NCBI GenBank assembly: GCA_002633005.1
Contig: NMRA01000058.1
Span: 696,735-760,734, forward strand
Reading direction: 5' to 3'
DNA length: 64,000 nt
From: Phoronis australis
Lineage: Eukaryota; Phoronida; Phoronidae
The number at the start of each line of letters is the position of its first letter. The first letter of the stretch is position 1. This document shows positions 24,201 to 36,200 of this stretch, in pieces. The notes below the pieces were generated by a model, which was not told the DNA's origin, did no database searches, and was given only the letters and a program-made list of their open reading frames with translations. Position numbers and translations under genes: made by a program.

Positions 24201-27200
24201 CATTCACACGGCCCGGTTGTGTAGCCCACGGAGAGCAGTCGTGACCATCGTTGCGATTATCATTAGCTTTACCATTCTCGGTCTGGACAATGTATGGTTT
24301 GTATCCGTTAACAATGGTTTATGCGTGTCGTTCAATCTACAGTATGCAAACATCATTGACAAGTATGTGTACTTTGAAAGTTTTTTGGCTACTTTCCCTG
24401 GTGTCATCATCCTTGTGCTGAATGTTGCCATTATCTACACATTGCGTCACAGAGTCATTGAAGGTACAGGCAGCCTGCGTGTTTCTTCTGCTGCCAGAGT
24501 GGAACGGAAGATGACCAAAATGCTGCTGTCTGTGTCCTTCTTTTTTCTGATCACCTACCTTCCGATTGTCGTTCTCCGTACAATGGCTACAGTTGGAACC
24601 GTATGCACATTTCCCATTGGTAGGAAACCAAATTGTTACCTGACGATGGTGATTCTTGCGACTGTAATGATGATGAATTATTCGTTTAACTTCTTTCTGT
24701 ATTGCATCCGCGGCTCAAAGTTCAGAAAAGAATTAAGAAGACTTCTGTGCTGTTGCCCAAGACAAGCCCAACCGTTGCAGAAGACTGAAGCTAGCACCAC
24801 TACCAGCAACAGCAGCAGTCATGCTACCCTGTCACCATCTGTCTCATCTTTGTCTACTAACTTGTAATAAAAGTCACTGAATTTGAAACATAAAAGGCTA
24901 TTTAGCCATTGAGTTGCGTCTAACACTTATGTATGTTGTTTCATGAGAAAAATAAAATCTTAACTAAAAAAATTTGAACTTTCATCAATTCATTTGAAAT
25001 CTATGAAGATTAGAGATTGTTCTGAAGTGGGGAGTTATTGCATTGGTATAGTTTTTTTAGTGTTCTGTATGCCAAGTTCCAGAGACAAACAACATGGTTG
25101 AACAAACTGGAACTCATTGTTATATTTGTATCCTTAAATCATGTTGAATTAACCTAAACCTGCTTTAAACCATCTTCTGGTGTTGAAAAACAGCAACTTT
25201 TTTGGACTTGCACCTGTTCTATAGAGATGTTAACGTGTGCATATCCTTCCTAATGACTTGAAATTGGTTATGATCCCCTGTCGGCCATGTTTCATTTTCG
25301 GCTGAAACGTGCCTGCCATGACGAGTGACTCAATGTGCCTACTCTGTAGCAATGACAGTGTATCAGTTCTTCTCAGTTGTAGAAATAATTTCAAATACAA
25401 GTAAGGATTAAGACGAGATCTGAGTTTTATTTAAGAGTATGTGACCTAAATCAAAGTTTGATTTCGACAAAATACACACGTTTATTGCGCCTGGAAAGCA
25501 CATTGTGCAAACATCTATTACATTTATCCGAACAAGTCTAATTGTGGGTATTTTTAAAGTTGCATTTCACAAAAAACTAATCTCAAATAAAGGAATATTA
25601 TGTGGCTGATTTTATGAGAGTAGAAAGACTAGTTTGGGTGAAATACAAGAGCCTGGAATTTTCTTCTTTTAGTAAGACTTTCTCTCTTTTTTGGTTTTGA
25701 TTTTCTCTCTTTTGGTTTTGATTTCCTCGTATTTGATTTCCAGTTTCCTTTTTTGTCTCTTTTTATCGTTATTTGTTTCAGTTAAATTTTACAACACATA
25801 AAATATATCACACAAGCCTATATATTTGTGGAATTCTCCACATTTTTGTCATTGATCATTCCAAGTCCTGAGCTTTGAACAGCTTGACAGAAAACATGAA
25901 ATTATTTTTCCTCACTAAAACATTTTCATCATTTGAGTTTCCACAATGTGTCATTTACTAACCAGTTTTGACAAATTTGAGATTATGGTGAAAACTAGTT
26001 TTTAATTATTATATACTAAAGTTTCAGAAAAAAATTCAAGTTTTGTTGAGAGTGAAGATTGATTGTGAAGTTACAATTTGCTCGTGAACCTCACAAATTT
26101 TTACAGTAATATATGAAAGTTCAAAGCTTTGGTATTAGGTTGTTACCTTCAAACTTTACTTGCTAGTGTTTTTTATGTGAATATGTTTGAGGCCAGTTCA
26201 GAAATAAAAGTGAGCTATTAATTTTATCATCTATTCAGTTGTTCTTTTCCAGTGTACTATGTAGTTCACAGTGAGATATCAGTGTTCTCCACATCTGAAA
26301 ATCTAAACAGGTCGCATGCGTAAAAACTGCAACGTACCGGAACCGCGCGGCGGTCAACGTTCTCCATAAGCTAGTGTGCACCTTATTTTTACCCACGAAT
26401 TTTAATAGTAATGCACAGTAGTGCAACCAAATAACTATTTATTCAACTTTTTATTCATTTGTATTGCTGATGTCTGACGTTGTTGACAAAAATTCGGTTC
26501 GTACCGTTCGTGACACGGATATTTGTGATTTCTTGACCGAGCCCGGCAATATCACCACCATCCGATCCTGGATTATCTGTCGTATCTACATCTGAGTCAA
26601 CGCCAGTATCTGAAACATCTCTCGGTTTTTAAAATAATCCTTAGGCTTAGCGGTCCTTCGTCCTTCGCCTTCCCGCGGCAGACGACATTTCTAAGTATGT
26701 AGAATGCGCTGTCAATCTGTAACGGAAGCCAGGATAGAATTCACTAATGTAAGGACCATGCGAGGTAAACAAGACTGTGAGATTACGCGAGATATTACCG
26801 TGTGACTTCAATGAGAGCGCATGATTTTGGCTACAATTTCTCAGCGCGAGACATATATTTTGAACTTTACTTAGTGACGTCATCCGCAGTCCCAAATCTC
26901 GGAATACTCCCTCGAAATCTCAGATGTCACGCACGGCCACCGAAGTTGAGTTAGCAAACGCTTGTCAGATTTTTAGAGGGAGTATGCGCCACAGGTGTAA
27001 TGTTCATGCTGCCTACGAAACTCCTTATAAGGCAACGAGGTGAACTCAGTCAATCTCAATGGTCTGTGGCACCAAAAGTAACCAATAATATTCATCTACG
27101 TGAGAAATACACAAACAACAACCAATGAGAACCATCAAAAGTAGTTTCATGCAAATGTTTGTTGAGACTGGTAGCGGTAAAGTCTGTCGTGTGGCCCACT

Positions 27201-30200
27201 GGCCCACCCAATATTGAAAAATGTGCTACAAAAACCAAAATTCTGGCCTCCCAGAAGACGGACGTAGTTTAAACTGCTGCGCAGCGGTGTCTTTGCTGAC
27301 AACATATACTTCACAGAACTAACCACCAAGTTAATTATTTTCAATCCGTAATATGATCAGTTGTCTGCCGAACACAAAACGTGACTTCAAAAGCAAATAG
27401 GCCTAGCATAGGCCTAACGATCAGCGACTTTTGTGCCAGACTGCACCTCCAGTGAGCAGGTAGTGGATTAGGCCTATAGGTTCCACTGGGCCTTTGTTTA
27501 AATTCAATTGACTATAACTAGTTGTTCCAGATGAATTAGATAGATAATTGAGAGATTATTTTCACGCCGCGTTACACCATAAATAGACTCGCAGGGCCCA
27601 GTCTGCCGCTTGAGTGAGATCGGTGATTAGGCTGTCCACAACTGACCACTTGGCCTTTATTCAGTTTCAATGGGCTATGGCCAGTTGCTGCTAAGCGTGA
27701 TTTGAACCAGTGAAGACCTTATTAATCACAAGGATGCCTTTTTTACAAAGTAGTCCCTATATTTTTAAACTGGTCGCGGGATTTTTAAACAGGACGCGGG
27801 ACATTTAAACAGGACACGCGTTCAGCCAAACAGGACGCTGCAACACGTTAAAAGTGGTCGTGGAGAACACTGGATTTTATGATGTACCTGAAGAATTATT
27901 ATTTTGAGAGAGGCTTTTAACATCGCAAATGGTAAACATATAAGGATGCTCATTTTTAAAATACTTTTGAAATATTTGAGAAATTGGTACCGTTGTGATG
28001 CACACACTGCCTGCCCTACTTTGCTCTTGTTTATATATGTCTCTTGTGTTGCAGTGAATTATTCAAGGCACTTAAGGAATTCCATGACCCTGCATCATTT
28101 GTTTTGAATTTTCAACTTGTTAATGATACACTTTGAATGATTGTTAAGCGATTTGTCTCATGGCAATACAGTAATGATACCAAAGTGACAATTGATTCTG
28201 AATTTTTAAAACATTCAAACAAATGTTGACAGTACATGCAATGGTCTGTTTGGTGTTTTTTCCCATAGTGCTGAAAGGTTTTTTGCAGATATCCTAATGG
28301 GCTGGCCTACTTGTGCTTGTATTTAGGCCCTTGTGAAGCTACGCATAAACAAATTTAATAAAATGCGGTGTATGAGTTGCCAACGTTATTCAGGAATATG
28401 ACCTTATGTTAGAAGTTGTTGCATTTTTATGCGCCCACATATTTATATGTGGACGCATTATGCCGTCATCTCTGTCCGTCCGTCCGTCCGNNNNNNNNNN
28501 NNNNNNNNNNNNNNNNNNNNNNNNNNNNNNNNNNNNNNNNNNNNNNNNNNNNNNNNNNNNNNNNNNNNNNNNNNNNNNNNNNNNNNNNNNNNNNNNNNNN
28601 NNNNNNNNNNNNNNNNNNNNNNNNNNNNNNNNNNNNNNNNNNNNNNNNNNNNNNNNNNNNNNNNNNNNNNNNNNNNNNNNNNNNNNNNNNNNNNNNNNNN
28701 NNNNNNNNNNNNNNNNNNNNNNNNNNNNNNNNNNNNNNNNNNNNNNNNNNNNNNNNNNNNNNNNNNNNNNNNNNNNNNNNNNNNNNNNNNNNNNNNNNNN
28801 NNNNNNNNNNNNNNNNNNNNNNNNNNNNNNNNNNNNNNNNNNNNNNNNNNNNNNNNNNNNNNNNNNNNNNNNNNNNNNNNNNNNNNNNNNNNNNNNNNNN
28901 NNNNNNNNNNNNNNNNNNNNNNNNNNNNNNNNNNNNNNNNNNNNNNNNNNNNNNNNNNNNNNNNNNNNNNNNNNNNNNNNNNNNNNNNNNNNNNNNNNNN
29001 NNNNNNNNNNNNNNNNNNNNNNNNNNNNNNNNNNNNNNNNNNNNNNNNNNNNNNNNNNNNNNNNNNNNNNNNNNNNNNNNNNNNNNNNNNNNNNNNNNNN
29101 NNNNNNNNNNNNNNNNNNNNNNNNNNNNNNNTATTTTACATTGACCTCTGTATTTTCATAGGTCTTCAGGTGTATACTTTGTGTTACTTCGTGACTATGA
29201 AGGAAAAGTTCCAAGTAGAAATTTGTTTCTGGCATTCTAATGCTGTGCTAATCTCGTATGTTGGTAAATTTGGTTTTAATTCTATGTTTCTGTGGTGCTT
29301 TAAGCAACTGGTGTATAGGATGTGCTTGTATTATGAAGATTACTCACATTTTGCCCCTAGCCTATTGAGGAGACAATGACCATGCCTTTCCATTTTGCTA
29401 AGTACAACATACTACATATATGCCCTCTACTGGCCACTTTATGGTACCAATAAACAACCCTAAAAGGATACCGTATGCGGTGCAATTGTGGGCGCATTTC
29501 AACGCTCTGCGTTGCTCTTGTTAAATGTTCCCAAGAGAATATTGTTTCGCCAAAACACTCTGGGTTTTATTAACAAGTGTTGGTCGGTATGGAACAAAGA
29601 GACTCATCTCTACACTGGTGTTTCTTGTCACAATGATATGCACAATAATACAGTGCCAACGAAGAAGCTGAATAGTTCATCAATTGTAACAGAGCTATCT
29701 TTGCAGTAATTCAAAACATTTAAAAAGTAGACCAAGGAATTTTATTCCATGAAATGCACTTACATACTTAAGTCAGAAATTTGGTCACGTGCTACTCTCA
29801 ACTATGTCTGAAAAATAAATAAATCTCACTTCAGTAAAAATTCTAATTACTGAGATCATTTCTATAAATTATGTCTAGGTTGTCATGTGCTATTAATTAC
29901 TCAGTTAAAGTTTCATATAAATTGTGAAGTGAGAACGCAAGACCAAATTTTTTACTAAGTCTTATGTCACTTTCTAAGAAACGGGCCCACTATTTTCCAC
30001 TTGGAGATAAATGATTGTTGTGACGTCAGACTTCCTCTGAGGAACAATAACTGTTGTTTGTGGTATTTTCAAAATATTTAAAGAAGATAAATTGTGAAAC
30101 ATGCCAAAATGTGTTTTTAATTACTTAGATAAAAATAAATCCATTGGTAATTATCTGAAAGAAAACATTAATGTCTCATTAATTTAGTTAATGTGCTACT

Positions 30201-33200
30201 GTGGAATTACAATGAATTACTTGTCACAACCAAAGCTTGAAAAATAGTGTCTCCATGATCAGCTGGTGATTCGGTTAAAAACAAAAGTTGAATTTTGAAG
30301 AGGTTTTGAATTGTAAACTGCAGCAGACAAGATAGAGGTCATGTAAAGCTCTGTTTATGCACTCTGATTTGTGCATACAATATTGTATACGGCAATTGGA
30401 CTATGTAGACAGTGGTCTGGTTGTCGTATACAACTTTTCCGAAAGTTAGATTAAAATTGGCTTTCTCTTTTTCAGCCTTCAAATCGTTTTTGACTTTTTA
30501 GCTGGAGTTCTGTCTACTCTGATAATCCTATATGACAGTTCTTTTCAAAGTCTACCTGTAATAGAACAGCTGTTTATGAAGTTGTGTATGACTGATGGGA
30601 GGGTGTAGACAAGTGTTGCAGTGTTACCCTAAAAACTCACCAATTCAGGCCAACAAGTGAAATTTTATTGTTTCTCTTTTTCATAAAAGATATGGAGCAT
30701 AAAATAAATGTTTTAATATTTTAAACATCTCTGCCACCAGACAATAATGCTGAGAAATGGTGGCCCCTCATAGAGCTCTATGTTAGATGCCTTCTGGAAA
30801 ATGACTAATTTTGGCAATTACAACTTTGGAATTGGTGCGATTTCACAATACGTCATGTTTGGTCTTATCTAGACCTTAGATAACTCAGGCTCTCTGTAGT
30901 TAAATTCTGGTATTAAACGCAGCGCCCAACGCTAAGGTATTGACGCAGCACTGTGCTCCCAAACACGCACCCCAGGCGATTTCTTTTAAAACTTACCGAT
31001 CAAGTTAACGGTTTGTCACCCTGATTTTGGAAGAAAAAACAATTGCCACTTACAGCTTTCTATTACCATCCCAGTATTCTGGCTGTTAGGTGAAAGAAAG
31101 AAATGTTAAAAATCTGTAAACAAAAACCCACTGGAGCATTCAGGAATGCCTTTTTACCAAGCTAACTTGGTGGCGACCGCGGAGCAGTTATTTTGCTTTT
31201 TTCTCCGCCTTCCCCTTGCATTTTAGTGACACATCGGTAAACCCGCCGCGGTGAAAAATAATCTAGATCGGACTGTGGCATTATTCGCGCGCACAAGTTT
31301 TACGAGTGCGCCTCGCAAATATTAGGCCTGTTCTGTCGCGATGTATCGCTGTCGCTTTAATGTTCAACTTCAAACAATAGAAAAGAGTTCAGATATGCTG
31401 CGGAGCGGGATGCATAATAACCTGTTAATACACAAAATGTTCGTGCTAATATATCGGTATGGGTGTTTTCAGTGTGCCGCAGCGTGAATGGAACTCGTGC
31501 GGTGATTGCTGTTTACTAAACTCAAAAGTACGCTGTATCCAATGTGTGCGCTGCCTTTTACCAAAGCTGTTTTGTCAACCTTTGCAACTGTGAAGAAATC
31601 ACAAGATGTCACTGAGAATGCAATAAACTTTTATTATACAAAAACTGCAAGAGACATCACTGACAATACCACCGCACTTATACGTTACAACAGGGAAACT
31701 CACATTTGAGGCCAGGTATCGGAATGGACTGTGTGTTGACCTGCCTCTCAGATCTTAGAAGGCAATCCTCAAGATGCAAACACTGTCAAAGTAGTTATGG
31801 CTGATGGGTGAATTGTTGGACTGGTTCCGAGAGTACTATGCAAATTATTTCGTACACATAGTGTGGCAGAAACTATTGCTGTGTTCTTGGGCACGTTGCA
31901 TCACTGCGGCTCAAGTTGTGGGCGGGGTGGAATTAAGCTAGACGCAGCTTACTTTATAAACTTTCATGATCAAAGTGATTTTGTTCAATTTTCACATGAC
32001 ATTCGAGCTTCATAAAGCTCCGTTAGTTATGACATTTTGCAGCGTGCTAATATATTTGAAAACATCTGATTTTTTAGCAACATTCTCTTGAAATAACCCT
32101 TTCAAAGTCGAAATCGTGTTTCTTTTTGAGCCGTGGGAAACTTAGTGGTTGTTGGGCTTCTCTGATAAACCGAACTGAGCTCCGTGCTCGAATGAACGCC
32201 CCGCACACTTGCCCAGTTCGGCTGAAACTTAGACGTAAGCGCCCACCTCTTGGGCAATCGCCCACCCCCCATTTTCAGGCTATTGTTCATTTTAAGCGTC
32301 CACTGCTTGGGTAATCGCCCACCCCCCTGCCAAAGGTTTTCCCTATTTAAGTGCCCGGGGCATTAACCCGCGAGTGTACGATAAATACTCTTGTCATTTA
32401 TCGAGAGGGATTTAGCTCAACCAGCAGAGCATTTGGCTACAACCATCAGGGTTCCAGATTTGATTCCAGTCACTTAATACCATATTCGTTCGGGTTAACG
32501 CCCATGCTCAGTTAACCACCCATCCCCGACTTTAAGTGGATTTTCGATTTAACCGCCCACTGCTCGGTTAACCGCCCTCCCCCGATTTTTTGGATTAGCC
32601 AATTTAACCGCCCAGGGCGTTAACCCGAATGATTACGGTAAGTGTCAATTTCAATAATAGCTTAGACGTTTTTATTGTACTGTTGAAGACAATATACAAT
32701 ATCCTTGTGATGACCATAACCCATCGTAAGTACACTGCACTTGAAAACTGCTTTGAGAATCGTTTCTATGAATCAGATTACGGATGTTCGGTAGCACAGA
32801 CAGTGAGCGCTTAATTATATGTTCATGTAGGACCGTAGAAACTTTCCAAATTTGGCTAACTTCAGATCATCGTATCTCAGAAATGGCAGATTGGATTCAA
32901 ATGAAACTTTCAGTTACTATGCTTTATTCACTGTTCTCCAAAACCCTGCTTGGAATTGTTTTCAAATGCTTTACTTTTCATGAGGGGCTGTAAAAATGCA
33001 ACATCATCTGGGCACCCAACTGAAATGAACTTAGATGTGCTCATTTGTAAAACTGCGCTTTGCCCAATTACTATATATGTCCAGGTTAACACCCTTACTC
33101 AGTAGATGACAACTTCTTTCAGATATTCTGATTGAGGAGCATCATGTGTCAATGTTCCGTGTGTTCATATCTAAGACTCCCCCTACACTCTGCCTACTTG

Positions 33201-36200
33201 CACACTAACAAATTGTTGGCATACAGGAAAACGTTGGTGTTTTCGACTACAGTTAACTTTTGTTGTAACTTCCGGTCACCCACCAGATTTCGCGTAATTC
33301 TGACAGGTGAATACTCATTAAATAAGACAGAGATGATGAATCAGTTTTAAATGGTGGTTTGAGTGATTACTTCAGAGAATGACCCAGGATCAAACATAGA
33401 TTATTAATCTATGCTTGATTGATTCCCTTGATTCCCTTAATTAAAAGCAACGGTCTAAGACATACTAACTGGAGCAAATGTCATTTTCAATAGCTGTTTG
33501 GAAGTACTCTAAACAGTCATGCTTGAATAATTTCAGCAGCAACCGTAGCCTTTCAGTTAGCCAAAAATCATTTTTATCCCCAGACAGCGGAGAGAGGTCT
33601 ATCCTCTCTTTTTCTGAGTGCTAAGCTGTCCCAACATGGAAGCCCCGCTTTTTAAAGATGAGCCCTTTATGGAACCCCAAATCCTGCTTCTTCTCCTTAA
33701 AAAAGATCCGACAGTCCTGTAAAAAATCATTGTGCGCGGAATTTGTAGACCACGAGCCTTGGCGCCATGTCGGTATTTAGCCATGACTATACACTTCAAA
33801 CTTCCGCCGCGCTTCAAGAAGAATGCACAAGTTTTGCTGATCTTGCGAGGAACATGTCCCTTTATGGTCTGGCCTCTCAGAACAGATGCAGCATACTTGT
33901 CAAAGGGATTGTATTGTATCTTCTCTCTCAAAAGGAATCCAAATTACTTTGTACACGTGAAAACCGCGAATCAAAGTCTAATAAAAACTTGACCGATGTT
34001 AAAAGCATGTGGCGAGGAAGCGCGCGTCACATACCTGTCATCGAAGACATTAGTCGTTGGGAACTATCCATTCATGACACTGGTAACATGGCATCGTCAA
34101 GAAGTAAATATTGGCACTAGTTTTCGAAAGTTTCTAATACCATCAAAACGTTTGCGTTATTTTCAAGAGGAATTATTTAATCAATCATAATTGGTGTTTT
34201 TTAAAGTCAAAATAACCCACTTATCGTCCGCACCCTTACACCCCTCGAATCTCCCGGAAAATAACTGTTAGACTGTCACGCTTCCAGTCACCCGGCGACT
34301 CACCGAGACAATTCTCAAATGTTTTTCGCAGATGAGATCAACAAGTGCTGAATAAAACACGTTCTGCTTTACTGTTTGTGTTAATTTCTTTAGTTACAAT
34401 ACACACCTAGATCGTTACATTGCCTTTACTCTGACAAATGAACTCTGATGACACACATGCCCTCGGTCACTTACACACACGTAGACGAACTTCAAAACAA
34501 ACGTCACATGACAAGAACGTGTGTTCGTCCAGAAATTTTCTCGTTTTGCGGGGAACGATCTAGTGCAGGTTTGGACTTATATGCTGTTAATCCCGACTCC
34601 ATAGGAACTTAAAATCTTAGGGACGTTATTTGGAAAACTTAAAGAGGACTTCAGGTAACTTGTTGAGTCAAAACTGTATTTTTATTCAAGAATTCAAGTT
34701 GCCCTAATGCTGATCGCGAGGTAGCGGCGCGTAAGTCGGCGATTTTTTGCCCTGGGATTTCAGCACAATTTTCTGAAAAATGATTGTAATTTAACCACAA
34801 AGTTTGATAGCAGTGCACCACAATTTTGTAGAAAGTCTGTCATAGGTTACAGATACGTCACAAAGCGTACATTTGATGAATCCTAGCTTAAGATTTTACC
34901 CTGTTCGGAAACCAGGTTTCAACTGCTTGAGGCCTTAAGCGCCCCCCTCCTGAAACGAATTTTTCTAAGCGCCCTGGGCGATTATTAGGGTGAATACGGT
35001 GTGTCTGTTTTTCAGAAACTTGCCAAATTGTTGCAAACTCAAAATTTTACCAAATGTTTGCTAATACTAGTAGCTATGCCATACAAACCATTCTAAAATC
35101 AAAGTAAATTTACCTGTTGAGAGATTTGACGAAATGAAATTTCACCTGTCCGCCGTTTAGTGCCCCAACCTAAAAAATTTTTACCTGCCATATTTCTTTA
35201 TTTCAAATTTTTGTCTGTATCTCTTGTGGTTTAATTCAATTGAGGGGATTCTATTGCAAAATGTCTGGTGCAATATGTTTAGAGTCTGAAGATGTCACTC
35301 CACATTGAAGAGAAACAAGGATGTGGTTGAAGTGAGGAGGACTCGAATGATGACGACTTAATAATTTGATAACGACTAAGGGTAACGACGATGACATTAG
35401 TTAAGAAACGTACTGTAATGCTGTACTTTGAATTGTCATTTAACAAAAGAGCAGGAACTTATCTTCCAATCAAAGTTTGTCGTCAAAAATCTCATCTTGG
35501 GATCAGTAGATAGTAGCAGATGTACACTTGTTGTAGTGTTTGGGAGGGCCAATCTACTAATAAAATAATCACTGCTGGGGCATGAGGAAGGCACTGCTGA
35601 TCTATGACTCCACAGAACAAAGGAAATCTCTGCCATGATGCCTTCCAAGAACAACACTTCCAGTGATGACCTCCATCTGGGACTTCACTCCCAGTTTTCA
35701 CCTGAAGTGAATTGTGCTCTTGCTTATTTATGTAGGACCCTAGAAAGTTGTCAGTTTTGGCCTATTTTGGAACATCTTATCTCAGAAGTGGCTGAAGGGA
35801 TTTACAGGGAACTTTCAGATGTGTTCCATGCACTGTTGTCTCTAAAATGCTGTTGGGAATTGTTTAATATGTTCCACTGTTGCATGAGGGATTGTCAAAA
35901 AATAGGACTTATATGATTTTTGTGGAAAAAAACACGCATAAAACAAAACATTATTTAGAAAACTGTAACAGCGATTTTCAGGTTTTATTTTTAACATTTA
36001 TATCATAAAATTTAGTCCCGTAATTGATCCTGTTGTTTTGCTATGAATGTGCCTTTCTTTTTTCCTAAATTTTACTAAAAAAAGCATCGCCATGTGAGCT
36101 TATTAATGACAGATTGGTATTAAGTCGACTATTAAACTCTGTTGAATTTCTTCTTTCAGAAAATATCTACTTTTGCTGCTTTATTAGTTCTATAGTTTTG

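Noticed and set aside
28390-29379. Long open frames of 240-316 codons
   Set aside because: They consist almost entirely of undetermined bases (N) in an assembly gap.
32405-32474. Functional tRNA gene
   Set aside because: The acceptor and T stems do not pair properly. Only the A- and B-box order is kept.
33599-34190. Overlapping 110- and 117-codon frames
   Set aside because: They lie inside a truncated TA-flanked transposon and the related copy at 21.3 kb does not keep them open.
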